A DNA stretch of 64,000 nt from Agarilytica sp045430285 (GCA_045430285.1 JAILXV010000003.1:558001-622000), one strand, 5' to 3'. Shown: positions 38,065 to 46,862, numbered from the stretch's first letter. Notes: a model not told the origin generated them from the sequence alone. Translations and numbers: made by a program.

Positions 38065-38125
38065 TGTCCGATATCGAACATTAATTAGTGGCCGTTATCG
38101 AACAGTAACTGTACGATAGTGAACA
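38065..38125. promoter_or_regulatory. three 16-bp palindromic activator sites (UAS)
   Basis: Three related 16-bp elements occur at 38065-38080 (TGTCCGATATCGAACA), 38089-38104 (TGGCCGTTATCGAACA) and 38110-38125 (TGTACGATAGTGAACA). The first is a near-perfect palindrome. Start-to-start spacing is 24 and 21 bp, about two helical turns. They lie some 65-125 bp upstream of the start expected from the sigma-54 promoter, the usual place for NtrC-type enhancer sites, and also just upstream of the regulator gene itself, allowing autoregulation. Confidence 0.7.
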
Positions 38126-38174
38126 GTAGGGTAAGAGACCTCTGTGAAATACGTGAGCGAGGAGTAAGCGTTGA

Positions 38175-39566
38175 GTGACGAATGACAAACGAATACTGAT
38201 TGTAGATGACGACGAAGACATCTTGACTGCAGGAAAGCTATTGCTGAGGCGTCACTTTGCTGAGGTGGTTACCTGTAATCGGCCAGAGCATGTACCGAGG
38301 GCGATGTCGAAAAACACCTTTGATGTCGTGTTGTTGGATATGAATTTTTCACCTGGGGAAAGCAGCGGCGAACAAGGTTTTACGTGGTTACAGCGAATAC
38401 TAGAGATTGATCCCGACGCGGTTGTGATCATGATCACCGCCCATGGCGGTGTGGATGTTGCCGTGGAAGCAATGAAGCATGGGGCAACAGACTTTATTGC
38501 CAAGCCTTGGCAAAATGAAAAGGTGGTCGCGACCTTATCCGCCGCAGTGAAGTTACATCAAAGTAGAACAGAAGCAACCAGATTAAAGCGCAGCAATGAG
38601 GTTTTGGTGGAAGCAACTGGCGTTTCAAAACAAACGATCCTAGGAAATTCATCGGCGATGGCTGCCGTCCATAGTGTCATACGTCGTGCAGCGCCGACGG
38701 ATGCGAATGTATTAATTTTGGGTGAAAACGGCACGGGCAAAGAATTGGCTGCGGCCGAACTTCATCAACAAAGCCTACGTTCAGAAAATGTGTTTATGTC
38801 CGTAGACCTTGGCGCCGTGTCAGAAACATTATTCGAGTCGGAGCTCTTTGGTCATATAAAAGGCGCGTTTACAGGCGCGGATAAAGATCGCACGGGGCGT
38901 TTAGTTGCCGCCAGTGGCGGGACCCTCTTCCTAGACGAAATTGGTAATATTCCTTTACACCTACAAGCTAAATTACTCACGGTGTTGGAGCAGCGTACCG
39001 TAACGCCATTGGGATCAAATAGAGTGATTCCGATTGATGTGCGTGTGATAGCGGCCACAAATCTCGCGCGAGAGAAACTCACCGATGACACAGTTTTTCG
39101 TCAAGATCTTTTGTTTCGATTAAATACGGTAGAAATTATTTTGCCACCACTGCGAGAACGTGTTGATGATATACCTGAAATAGCGACTCACTATATTCGC
39201 CTATACGCCAAAAAATACCGGAAGCCAGAGAAGAAGCTGTCAAAAAATGCACTTGAAATTTCCCAGGCTTACCCCTGGCCAGGAAATGTGCGAGCACTAA
39301 GACACGCGATTGAGCGAGCGGTCATCTTGTCTGAAACGGATGAGATTGAGGCGGATGATTTGCAGTTAACGTCGATTAGAAACAATGCAGAAGATACAGC
39401 GCCATCTTCATTTTCAAGCGCCGCTGACCTGGATCTTGAGAAGATGGAAAAGCATATGATCGAAACGGCGTTAAAGCGGTACCAGTATAATATAAGCAAA
39501 GCCTCCAAAGATCTCGGGCTTACCCGAGCGTCCTTATACCGTAGGATGGAAAAATATGATCTATAA
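38175..39566 (+). CDS. NtrC-family sigma-54 response regulator
   Basis: A 463-residue three-domain regulator. The receiver domain has acidic pocket DDDED (residues 11-15) and phosphoacceptor Asp55 in VVLLDMNF. The sigma-54 AAA+ domain has Walker A GENGTGKE, the sigma-54 contact loop GAFTGA and Walker B LFLDEIGN. The Fis-type HTH ends ISKASKDLGLTRASLYRRMEKY. GTG 38175 follows GAGGAGTAAG. It overlaps its kinase gene by 11 nt. Its likely targets are the three palindromes at 38065-38125 and through them the divergent pump operon. Confidence 0.93.
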   Translation: MTNDKRILIVDDDEDILTAGKLLLRRHFAEVVTCNRPEHVPRAMSKNTFDVVLLDMNFSPGESSGEQGFTWLQRILEIDPDAVVIMITAHGGVDVAVEAMKHGATDFIAKPWQNEKVVATLSAAVKLHQSRTEATRLKRSNEVLVEATGVSKQTILGNSSAMAAVHSVIRRAAPTDANVLILGENGTGKELAAAELHQQSLRSENVFMSVDLGAVSETLFESELFGHIKGAFTGADKDRTGRLVAASGGTLFLDEIGNIPLHLQAKLLTVLEQRTVTPLGSNRVIPIDVRVIAATNLAREKLTDDTVFRQDLLFRLNTVEIILPPLRERVDDIPEIATHYIRLYAKKYRKPEKKLSKNALEISQAYPWPGNVRALRHAIERAVILSETDEIEADDLQLTSIRNNAEDTAPSSFSSAADLDLEKMEKHMIETALKRYQYNISKASKDLGLTRASLYRRMEKYDL

Positions 39567-40953
39567 ACACTTTGTTGTGTTGATGATGTTGCGTATTTGT
39601 CTTTTGACGGCGAGCTTACTCGCGCTTGTTATCGCGTGGCAATCCCCAGGGCTTTACGCTGTTAAGTTTCTTCTTTTACTTCTTTCCGTGTTGGCATTTA
39701 TCGCGGTGTATCGCTATGCAATAAAAACAAATATTGAACTCAATCGGTTTCTGGAATCAATACGTTATGGTGACTATAGCCAGAGGTTTGATGGTGTATA
39801 TACAGGCGTAGGGTTTGATGAGCTGACTAACAGCTTTAACGACATCGTGGATAAATTTAAACATACACGCCAAAACCAGGAGGAAAAGCTTCGTCATTTA
39901 AAGGCGCTCACAGAGCATATTCCCGTGCCGTTACTGTCACTATATTCAGATGGGCGTATTCAATTACATAACAATGCGGCACGCCGCTTATTCAGTGAAA
40001 GTTTTGGTGATCTCGCTGGTGGCGGGGAAATTACACGCATCGATGATATAAAAAATGTTAACCAGAATCTCGCGGACACTCTCACTAGTATCGCGCCGGG
40101 AGAGCGCCGATTAGTCCAGTTCATATGCCAGGGTATGGAGCGGCAGTTCTCTGTTGTGGCGACTCTAGTGGCAACGGAATCGATCAGTGAAAAATTATTG
40201 AGCTTACAAGATATTCAAAGCGAATTAGACGAAGCACAATCACAAGCATGGCGGGATTTAGTGCGGGTACTAACCCATGAAATGATGAACAGCATTACCC
40301 CAATAGCATCGCTCGCAACCACTGCGTCAGATTTGGTCGGTGATACCACAGAAAAATTGCATAAAAATGTAAACGGAGATGAATTAGAGGGCGATCTCGA
40401 AAATGTGCGCAGTGCGGTCGATACAGTCGCAAGACGTTCAGAAGGGCTAATGCAGTTTGTGCAAGGCTACAGAAGTTTGGCGCAAGCGCCGGAACCAAAA
40501 CGAAAAGAGATCTTTCTTGCTGATAGTTTTAACGGGATCAAAAACTTGTTTGCCAAGCAGTGGGCGGAGCAGGGTATTGAGCTATCCACGTATTTATATT
40601 CCGAAAAATGCTCGTTATATGCTGACCCAGATTTATTAGAACAAGTTCTCATCAACTTGTTGAAGAACGCGGAACAGGCCTTGTGTGCAGACGATGTATC
40701 GAAGAAACAGAAGCATGTGAGCCTAAGCACAAAATTAAGCCAACATGGTAGAGTCGTTATTGAAATCTCCGACAGCGGACCAGGAATTGCGTCAGCTAAG
40801 ATGGCAGAGATATTTTTACCCTTCTATACCACAAAGCGAGAGGGTTCTGGTGTGGGTTTGGCATTGGCACGTCAAATTATGATTGCGCATGGAGGGAATA
40901 TTGTGGCGGGAACGTCGACAATGGGTGGTGCACGCTTCGGGCTAATATTTTAA
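39556..40953 (+). CDS. NtrY-like membrane histidine kinase
   Basis: A 465-residue sensor kinase. Two N-terminal helices (residues ~7-27 and ~36-53) are almost adjacent, leaving hardly any periplasmic loop, so the signal is probably sensed in the membrane or cytoplasm. A HAMP/PAS-like region follows (HIPVPLLSLYSDGRIQLHNNAARRLF). The H-box is RVLTHEMMNSITPI with His241, then N-box LLKNAEQAL, G1 DSGPGI and G2 GSGVGLALAR. It starts inside the end of the regulator gene, so the two are translationally coupled and presumably a cognate pair. Confidence 0.9.
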   Translation: MIYKHFVVLMMLRICLLTASLLALVIAWQSPGLYAVKFLLLLLSVLAFIAVYRYAIKTNIELNRFLESIRYGDYSQRFDGVYTGVGFDELTNSFNDIVDKFKHTRQNQEEKLRHLKALTEHIPVPLLSLYSDGRIQLHNNAARRLFSESFGDLAGGGEITRIDDIKNVNQNLADTLTSIAPGERRLVQFICQGMERQFSVVATLVATESISEKLLSLQDIQSELDEAQSQAWRDLVRVLTHEMMNSITPIASLATTASDLVGDTTEKLHKNVNGDELEGDLENVRSAVDTVARRSEGLMQFVQGYRSLAQAPEPKRKEIFLADSFNGIKNLFAKQWAEQGIELSTYLYSEKCSLYADPDLLEQVLINLLKNAEQALCADDVSKKQKHVSLSTKLSQHGRVVIEISDSGPGIASAKMAEIFLPFYTTKREGSGVGLALARQIMIAHGGNIVAGTSTMGGARFGLIF

Positions 40954-41062
40954 GTGACGTAGTTCATGAGTTAAGCAGGCAATAGACGCATGGAAAATTC
41001 TCAGTTTAGGACTAAAATTTAGCTATACTTTGGCGCTAATTTTGGAATGTTTACTATAAAAA

Positions 41063-42241
41063 ATGAAATTATCTCAGATCCAGATTAGTGTCGAATTAAG
41101 GCTTCTGGCGATATTAAGTCGCCCAATTCTAAACGAACTTCATATACAGGAAGCGAGTACCTTAATTCCTTCCGTTGAGATAGCTAGATTCCGAAAGTTA
41201 TTAGATCATCATAGAGTATGGCCCTGTGTACATTGTAATATTCGCGACCACTTTTCAACCAATTTTGATCAAGCGCTGATTTCCTATTTAGAGAAAAAAT
41301 ACAAGCAAAATATTGATCAGAGCAAAAAGCAGTTTATGGCTTACGGAGAAATACTGTGTGCGTTCAAGCAGGCGGGGATTGTTGTCAGGACGCTGAAAGG
41401 CATACCTCTGGCAAAACGTTTGTATGGAGACCAGGTTAAGCGTAGTAGTAGGGATATCGATTTACTGATTCCGATGGGTTCTTTTGCATTGGCGCACTCA
41501 ACGTTATGTGATATCGGATTTAAAGCAAAGCAATATGATGAGCTTTCCGCTGGCCAACAGGGTGAATTTTTTAGCTGTCTGAAAGATGTGTCCTATCTAA
41601 ATAGAGACGGCGTGTTGTTGGAGCTCCACGTTAGGCTATGTGAGCATGAAACCGTATTGTCGAAGGAGCTCACTGAGCGGCTCATTAGAAGCGAAGAAAA
41701 GAATGATACTGATGAACTTATCTATTTATCTTGGCATGGGGCACATTCGTTATTTCATAGAATTAAATGGGTTTTAGATATAGCGTTATATATTGACAAA
41801 TATTTTTTGGATTCAGATGTCGACTTAGATGAACTCTTAGCCGCAGCAGATAAACATGATGAGGCAAGATCGTTAATGTTGGCAATGGTCTTGGCGCATG
41901 TGCTCTATGGCGTGGTTTTACCCGACAGGGTGATGAAGCGATGCACGTCTGACAAAGCGCTGTTGTTTTTATTACGTATGTCTTTAAAGACTATTGAGTC
42001 ACCTGAGCGCTACTTCACGGTGAAGAGTACATTTGAAGCATATCTATGCGAGTTTCTATTACCTAAACGTTATGTCACAAAGTTTAAAGTTTTAGTAAAA
42101 AACTGGAAGCCAAATCCGCACGACCGAGTATTTTTTTCATACATTCCTGATAAATTTTACTGGGCCCTGGTGTTGCTACGGCCATTTCGTTTGGTGTATA
42201 TGCGTACGCTGGGGCGGTCAAAGGTTGTAGGCGTTCAGTGA
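41063..42241 (+). CDS. nucleotidyltransferase-family protein (NTP_transf_5-like)
   Basis: A 392-residue protein. The diagnostic segment is RTLKGIPLAKRLYGDQVKRSSRDIDLLIP (residues ~112-140; only the first and last parts matter), where DIDLL supplies the two metal-binding acids. A later motif IYLSWHGAHSLFHRIKWVLDIALYI matches the conserved C-terminal part of this family. Such proteins are frequent around HPr-kinase/PqqD/lasso loci and in polysaccharide clusters, and their substrate is not established. It is followed by a Wzz-like gene 16 nt later. The lasso genes begin about 4 kb downstream, with the tail-collar genes between, so membership in that pathway is possible but unproven. Confidence 0.78.
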   Translation: MKLSQIQISVELRLLAILSRPILNELHIQEASTLIPSVEIARFRKLLDHHRVWPCVHCNIRDHFSTNFDQALISYLEKKYKQNIDQSKKQFMAYGEILCAFKQAGIVVRTLKGIPLAKRLYGDQVKRSSRDIDLLIPMGSFALAHSTLCDIGFKAKQYDELSAGQQGEFFSCLKDVSYLNRDGVLLELHVRLCEHETVLSKELTERLIRSEEKNDTDELIYLSWHGAHSLFHRIKWVLDIALYIDKYFLDSDVDLDELLAAADKHDEARSLMLAMVLAHVLYGVVLPDRVMKRCTSDKALLFLLRMSLKTIESPERYFTVKSTFEAYLCEFLLPKRYVTKFKVLVKNWKPNPHDRVFFSYIPDKFYWALVLLRPFRLVYMRTLGRSKVVGVQ

Positions 42242-42257
42242 GTGGCGAGTTAATTTT

Positions 42258-43202
42258 TTGAAATTTACGCTGAAAGAAAAAGGTGTTTTACTAGGCTTTC
42301 CTTTTGGGCTTTGTGTCTGTCTCATTTTTCTTGCCAATCTCAAGAATGTCTATCTTGTAGAAGCAAAGTTGACGCTCTCTGAATCACCCATTAGTCAAAT
42401 ACAGCGCGGGGCACTGAAGGGAGTGAATCGAGGCGTAAGAAAACTCATCAGACTAAGCCATCGTAGTCAGCGTACGAGTAGTTTACAGTCGTTCCATGAA
42501 AAAATTTCGATAGTTGAATCTGCACAGTTTGCAAATTATTTTATTCGAGAGTACAAATTAAAACCGATGATGTTCCCAAAACGTTGGGATCATGTAACTC
42601 AAACCTGGAAGAAGCGAGAGCGAGGCCCTATCGGTCGAATGCTCAGTATTTTTAGGGGGGACTCTGGTGCGAAGCGTTCACCTAACGCTGGTGATGCGGC
42701 TTCAAATGAACCGCGCGATTGGGTCGCAATAAAGTATTTTAGTGAAGTTTTCAGTATTACACAGGAGAAAAATTCCGGGATAATTACTATGCGGTTGCGC
42801 TGGAAAGATCCGAAAGCGGGGGCCGAAATTTTAAACGCCTTGGTTGAGTATGCGAATATCTATATCTCGAAACGACAGCAGAAGCAAATTGAAGATAACA
42901 TTCGAGCAATGGAGATAAGGCTTGAGCAAGAAGTGATGCCAGAATTAAAAACATTTCTATTCGAGCATATAGAATCCATGAAGAGCACCTTGGTTACCCA
43001 TAATGTGCAGATAGCACCTACGTTTAGTGTGATCGATAAAGCGTATGCGCCTCAAGAACCAATATTTAGGGTTCCGAAGGTCTTAATGATAGTGGGGTTT
43101 GTTTTTGGGTTACTGTGTGCATTTGTATTTCTGGTGATTCAACGTGTTAGAAATGACGAATCTAAACCAAAGGAATGCAGGGAGGTTTCTGCCACCTCCT
43201 GA
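42258..43202 (+). CDS. Wzz-like chain-length determinant/polysaccharide co-polymerase
   Basis: A 314-residue protein with an N-terminal helix (VLLGFPFGLCVCLIFLANL), a ~230-residue periplasmic alpha-rich region and a C-terminal helix (VLMIVGFVFGLLCAFVFLVI) preceded by EPIFRVPK, the Pro-rich pre-helix segment typical of Wzz. No cytoplasmic tyrosine-kinase domain is fused. The start is TTG at 42258 with a weak site. Co-polymerases set the length of O-antigen or exopolysaccharide chains, but no Wzx/Wzy or glycosyltransferase is present nearby. Confidence 0.7.
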   Translation: MKFTLKEKGVLLGFPFGLCVCLIFLANLKNVYLVEAKLTLSESPISQIQRGALKGVNRGVRKLIRLSHRSQRTSSLQSFHEKISIVESAQFANYFIREYKLKPMMFPKRWDHVTQTWKKRERGPIGRMLSIFRGDSGAKRSPNAGDAASNEPRDWVAIKYFSEVFSITQEKNSGIITMRLRWKDPKAGAEILNALVEYANIYISKRQQKQIEDNIRAMEIRLEQEVMPELKTFLFEHIESMKSTLVTHNVQIAPTFSVIDKAYAPQEPIFRVPKVLMIVGFVFGLLCAFVFLVIQRVRNDESKPKECREVSATS

Positions 43203-43242
43203 ACCAATCTTTTGGTGTAGGAGACGGCAGATATTTCAAGTG

Positions 43243-43782
43243 CTAGTTACGACTTGGGTATAGTCCATCTAAAGCAATGCAAAAATTCATTGTCAGATAA
43301 GGTTGCATATTTTCATGCCCCTCAGTACCGCCCGCGGTTGACAGTGCTTGGCTAGCGAGTTGTGTATTGGGTGTTTCTGTATCGGAAAGATACAGAATAT
43401 TATCGCCACTGTTGCCTCTATCAACGCCCATGAAAAGGTCGGAACTTGGTGTTGCCGATGTTCCTGATGATCGCACGCCGGTGACGATATGATCGTGGTT
43501 GGGTATTTGGGTTTCGTTCAGGGGAACAGTAATTACGCCTGATAATTCCCCGGCATTATGTGGGCTTAATCCTGGCCCAGTTCCCCAGTGCATGGGTGCT
43601 CGGCCTTGTAAGTTGGGTAAGCCCATGGATGTGCGTCCGTCTCCACCGTATATCGTGCCGATAACAGAATAGAGCGTTGTATTCTCCGCAATGGGTAATA
43701 AGCCGCCGTTACAGAAAGCCCAGCCGCGTGGGGCAAAATTGCATCCCCACATCCTAATTTCACCTACAAAAGGTTCTGACAT
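43243..43782 (-). CDS. phage tail-collar/microcystin-dependent-protein-like protein (copy 3)
   Basis: A 179-residue protein starting at ATG 43782 (GGGAATTATT upstream). It has the tail-collar signature: FVGEIRMWGCNFAPRGWAFCNG, then ENTTLYSVIGTIYGGDGRTSMGLPNLQGRAP. The C-terminus ends NMQPYLTMNFCIALDGLYPSRN, shared with the two neighbours. Known members are tail-fibre adhesin ends and secreted or surface proteins of the MdpB group. It is last of three tandem paralogues. Confidence 0.85.
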   Translation of the reverse strand: MSEPFVGEIRMWGCNFAPRGWAFCNGGLLPIAENTTLYSVIGTIYGGDGRTSMGLPNLQGRAPMHWGTGPGLSPHNAGELSGVITVPLNETQIPNHDHIVTGVRSSGTSATPSSDLFMGVDRGNSGDNILYLSDTETPNTQLASQALSTAGGTEGHENMQPYLTMNFCIALDGLYPSRN

Positions 43783-43792
43783 AATAATTCCC

Positions 43793-44326
43793 CTAATTCC
43801 GGCTTGGGTATAATCCAACCAAGCAAATAATAAAACTTACGCATTGATACGGCATCATGTTGGTGTGGGACTGGTTCCCCCCTGTAGATGCCACCGTTTG
43901 GCTATTCATGGTTTGATATCGGGATGGGTCTTCGGGCGCAGGGGTGTAGGGCGAATCACCATCCGTATGGGAGGCAAGCACATCGTTACCGGGATTACTG
44001 GAGGTCGCATCGTCCGTGCTTACCTGAAATGAATGGGTGTGGGTCGGTATGTCGTTAATCGATAGCGTAACGCGTTCTATACCTCGTGTGGCACCAATGG
44101 GGTAAGGGCTTAAGCCTGGTCCGGTGCCTTGGTTTATAGGAAGCCGACCACGCATATCTGGTAGGCCAAATGTCGTGCGCCCGTCGCCACCGTACGTTGT
44201 GCCTAATAGTGAAAATAAAGCATTGTGTTGGGAAATAGCGAGTAGTCCGCCGGAACAAAAGGCCCAGTTGCGCGGGGCAAAACTTCCGCCGAACATGCGA
44301 ATTTCTCCATAAAAGGGATCGCTCAT
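43793..44326 (-). CDS. phage tail-collar-like protein (copy 2)
   Basis: A 177-residue paralogue of its neighbours: FYGEIRMFGGSFAPRNWAFCSG, LFSLLGTTYGGDGRTTFGLPDMRGRLP, end MMPYQCVSFIICLVGLYPSRN. ATG 44326 has an AAGGAG site. It is 10 nt upstream of copy 3 and 18 nt downstream of copy 1. The middle part, where the copies differ most, is probably a surface-exposed variable loop. Confidence 0.85.
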   Translation of the reverse strand: MSDPFYGEIRMFGGSFAPRNWAFCSGGLLAISQHNALFSLLGTTYGGDGRTTFGLPDMRGRLPINQGTGPGLSPYPIGATRGIERVTLSINDIPTHTHSFQVSTDDATSSNPGNDVLASHTDGDSPYTPAPEDPSRYQTMNSQTVASTGGNQSHTNMMPYQCVSFIICLVGLYPSRN

Positions 44327-44344
44327 CTTATGGCTCCTTAATTA

Positions 44345-44878
44345 TTAATTTCGTGAAGGGAATTGACCAGTAATGGCAATGCAAAAATTAACTGCGAGGG
44401 ATGGCTGAATATTGTAGTGCTGTCCACCGCTGCCGCTGGTTGAAACGCTGTTGGGGTGTAAACCTTGTAGGTTATTCGCGACGCCATACATTTCAGTGGC
44501 TTCGCTCGTTGTAAAATCGTACCCATCGGCAAGAAAAGCATTCGTGAATTGTTTTACATTCGCTTGGCTAGTACTTCCTCTAACTTCGTGAGTATGTTGC
44601 CCCATCTCATCAAGCGTTAAGGTAACATTTTCGATACCGCCATAGGCCCCCTGTTGAAAGTGAGCGCCTTGATTTTCACCCATGCTAACGGGCGTTCGGC
44701 TACGCATATCGGGTAAATTAAAATTCGTTCGCCCGTCGCCACCATAGGTTGTACCAAGCAACGAATAAAGTGCTTGGTTATCATTGATTGGTATGACTTG
44801 ACCATTGCATGCCGCCCAGCCTCTCGGTATCCAACCAAAACCAAACATTCGTATTTCACTTAAAAACGGTTCTGCCAT
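44345..44878 (-). CDS. phage tail-collar-like protein (copy 1)
   Basis: A 177-residue protein starting at ATG 44878 (AAGGAATGC upstream); the frame extends 14 codons further but without a ribosome site. FLSEIRMFGFGWIPRGWAACNG, LYSLLGTTYGGDGRTNFNLPDMRSRTP and end NIQPSLAVNFCIAITGQFPSRN mark the family. It is the promoter-proximal gene of the three-paralogue operon and is divergent from a GNAT gene 74 nt away. Confidence 0.85.
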   Translation of the reverse strand: MAEPFLSEIRMFGFGWIPRGWAACNGQVIPINDNQALYSLLGTTYGGDGRTNFNLPDMRSRTPVSMGENQGAHFQQGAYGGIENVTLTLDEMGQHTHEVRGSTSQANVKQFTNAFLADGYDFTTSEATEMYGVANNLQGLHPNSVSTSGSGGQHYNIQPSLAVNFCIAITGQFPSRN

Positions 44879-44952
44879 AATGCATTCCTTCCCCTTTACA
44901 TGAGGGGTGTTGGTCTTCAAACTACACCTAAAAATATAAGGTGCCTGAATTT

Positions 44953-45444
44953 ATGCCATCACAAGATTGGGATCGCATGGTAAAACTTCGTTTATATGAG
45001 GATAAGGACCTTCCCTTTATGCAGGCCTTGTACGCATCCACCCGAGCAGATGAATTGTCGGCCGCGAATTTTTCTCTGGCCGAAAAAACGGCTTTTTTGC
45101 AACAGCAGTTTTTCGCGCAAACCCAGCACTATATTCAGCATTACTGTACGGATGCGTTTAATATTATTGAATTTGACGGAGAGCCGATCGGCCGTTTTTT
45201 TGTTGATTATTGGGAAAAAGAAATTCGCGTTGTTGATATCGCATTGATGCCAAGCTACCGAGGCAGAGGGCTTGGAACTTACCTGTTTAATCAGTTGTTT
45301 AAACAAGCGAAGCAATGTAGACAAGATGTGACAATACATGTTGAGCACAATAATCCAGCTAAAAAACTTTATGAGCGCCTAGGGTTTTCGTTGAAAAATA
45401 AAACCAACGACATTTATCTGTTGATGGTGTGGCGCTCGATGTAG
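44953..45444 (+). CDS. GNAT-family N-acetyltransferase
   Basis: About 163 residues from ATG 44953, with AAGGTG nine bases upstream. A GTG at 44941 is in frame but overlaps that site. Motif A is RVVDIALMPSYRGRGLGTYLFNQL (acetyl-CoA pyrophosphate loop R-G-R-G-L-G), and the C-terminal NNPAKKLYERLGF is the usual second motif. The acceptor is unknown. GNATs of this sort recur next to tail-collar/DUF6916 groups, so it may modify one of those proteins or be a locus marker only. Confidence 0.82.
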   Translation: MPSQDWDRMVKLRLYEDKDLPFMQALYASTRADELSAANFSLAEKTAFLQQQFFAQTQHYIQHYCTDAFNIIEFDGEPIGRFFVDYWEKEIRVVDIALMPSYRGRGLGTYLFNQLFKQAKQCRQDVTIHVEHNNPAKKLYERLGFSLKNKTNDIYLLMVWRSM

Positions 45445-45452
45445 CGAAAGCC

Positions 45453-45782
45453 TTACACGCAGTCGGCGTTTTCTTCTTCGGCGACGTTCCGTTTACGGGT
45501 TATAACAGTTTCGTATTCGGTTTCGCCATTTGGTGACAAAAAGAGATTTTTTTCGCCAAAGCTGTCGTGTTGAAATGTGTATGTGCCTTGGGCGATACGA
45601 AAATTATTTTCGCCGGTATACACTACCGAAAATGCTTCCCATTCATCGCCGTCCAGTTTATTTTTGATTACTTCTGATATGGTGAGAAAAACACTATGTT
45701 CTTGGCTGTCAATGACGCGTACTTTTTCCCCGATCAATAAAGTCAATGTTTTGTAATTGTATTTTTCCGAAACGATTTCCAT
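45453..45782 (-). CDS. DUF6916-like small beta protein
   Basis: A 109-residue protein: LLIGEKVRVID, VFLTISEVIKN, EWEAFSVVYTGENNFRIAQGTYTFQHDSFGEKNLFLSPNG, YETVITRKR. This matches the pattern I recall for DUF6916 (L.G..F.v, F.v.F.G, QG.Y...H..LG...LF..P.G). Such proteins occur beside tail-collar genes, perhaps as a structural or secreted partner. It is convergent with the GNAT gene, 8 nt apart. Confidence 0.65.
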   Translation of the reverse strand: MEIVSEKYNYKTLTLLIGEKVRVIDSQEHSVFLTISEVIKNKLDGDEWEAFSVVYTGENNFRIAQGTYTFQHDSFGEKNLFLSPNGETEYETVITRKRNVAEEENADCV

Positions 45783-45935
45783 ACACCATCACCAAATAAG
45801 TTGTTTTAATAAACAGGTTGCAAGAGTCTCTTTGCCTTTTTTATTGTGAGTTAATGGTAGTTGATGGTGAGAACGAAATAGTGAAAAAGTGGCGATCTCT
45901 GTGCCAATTTTTAAAACGAGTTTCAGTGGGAATGA

Positions 45936-46547
45936 TTAGCGGGGCGTAGGAGAAATATAATCTTGCAGCCAGGCGTTGGCAACGCAGTCAATAACAAGGT
46001 GAATGCGGGTGTTAGGGCTCCGATTTGTCACCCAGTGTTCCTTGTCGGCATCTATATACCAAAGTTCCCCTGTATTCATCGGGATTGAATTACCCGCTAT
46101 AAAAAAGCAAACCTTAGTATCGGTAACGAGAGGTACGTGTAAGCGCGCTTCTCCGAAATCCAAACCGACACCATTGTCAGTGTGAGGAAGAATATTTGAA
46201 CCAGGATGAAGGCGCATGAAGCGAACTGATTTTACGATGCATTGGAATTCGCTTAGCAGTTTAGCGATTGAAGGATATTGAGTTATGCGGGGTAGGTTGG
46301 TCCAGGTTTCCGGTTCGGTAGATTCTTCGAGGAAAAAAGATTGTAGCAGAGGGTGGGCGGCTTGATGTTGCTGCATACAGCGCAAGGGCAAAACATCCCA
46401 TGCGCCTTGGTAGGCTTTTTTATTGACATGAATTTGCCAGTCAACTTCGTCAGAAAGTGTATGAGTAATCTGCCCTATATCTTGCTCGTCGAAGACTTCA
46501 CTTACTAAGCAACTGTTTGGAAAGCGTTGATAGGAGTCCGTATGCAT
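45936..46547 (-). CDS. aspartyl/asparaginyl beta-hydroxylase-like Fe/2OG enzyme (lasso tailoring)
   Basis: A 203-residue cupin-fold dioxygenase. Iron site: HTDNGVG (His and Asp ~residue 120) and a distal His in DKEHWVTNRS. The 2-oxoglutarate Arg is in TRIHLVIDC. The LHVPLVTD and GELWYIDAD strands match the Asp_Arg_Hydrox family. Enzymes of this family hydroxylate Asp or Asn beta-carbons and are known to tailor some lasso peptides. Here it follows the PqqD/B1 gene by 27 nt. The predicted core has one Asn (position 5) and no Asp, so Asn5 is the obvious target (inference). Confidence 0.82.
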   Translation of the reverse strand: MHTDSYQRFPNSCLVSEVFDEQDIGQITHTLSDEVDWQIHVNKKAYQGAWDVLPLRCMQQHQAAHPLLQSFFLEESTEPETWTNLPRITQYPSIAKLLSEFQCIVKSVRFMRLHPGSNILPHTDNGVGLDFGEARLHVPLVTDTKVCFFIAGNSIPMNTGELWYIDADKEHWVTNRSPNTRIHLVIDCVANAWLQDYISPTPR

Positions 46548-46574
46548 GTGTGTCGGTGTCTTGGCAAGTTAGGG

Positions 46575-46862
46575 TTAGTTTGAAAGCAGAACGACATCAC
46601 TTTTGGTTAAGTCACCCAAGAATGCGATCACGTCTGACTCGCATTGCTCCGGATTTACATTGTATTCCTCCAGTAAGGATTGACAGATATCATCTATTGT
46701 CATTGGTTTTTCGACGAGTTGCCAAATATGGCTGGCAATATTGTCTAATCCGTAATATTGGCCGTTTTCTATACTCATCATCACGGTTTCGCCGTCAATC
46801 ACGGCGTCCACGATGTTTTCGTTACGCCGGACGATACTGGAAAGTGTGAGTTTTTCAGCCAT
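46575..46862 (-). CDS. PqqD-family RiPP recognition protein (lasso B1)
   Basis: A 95-residue protein of the PqqD/RRE fold: VDAVIDGETVMMSIENGQYYGLDNIASHIWQLVEKPMTIDDIC is the hallmark (MS.e.G.yy.Ln..a..iW.ll). In lasso pathways this protein binds the precursor leader and presents it to the B2 protease and C cyclase. It is first in the minus-strand pair with the hydroxylase and divergent from the HPr-kinase-like gene across a 137-nt promoter region. Confidence 0.9.
   Translation of the reverse strand: MAEKLTLSSIVRRNENIVDAVIDGETVMMSIENGQYYGLDNIASHIWQLVEKPMTIDDICQSLLEEYNVNPEQCESDVIAFLGDLTKSDVVLLSN

Noticed and set aside
43243..44878. Prophage or tailocin remnant
   Set aside because: Only tail-collar-type proteins are present; no integrase, head, tail-tube, lysis or attachment-site sequence is visible.
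45854..45949. 31-codon + strand frame in the gap before the hydroxylase as a second lasso precursor
   Set aside because: It has no leader motif, no Gly with Asp/Glu at ring distance, and overlaps the end of the hydroxylase gene.
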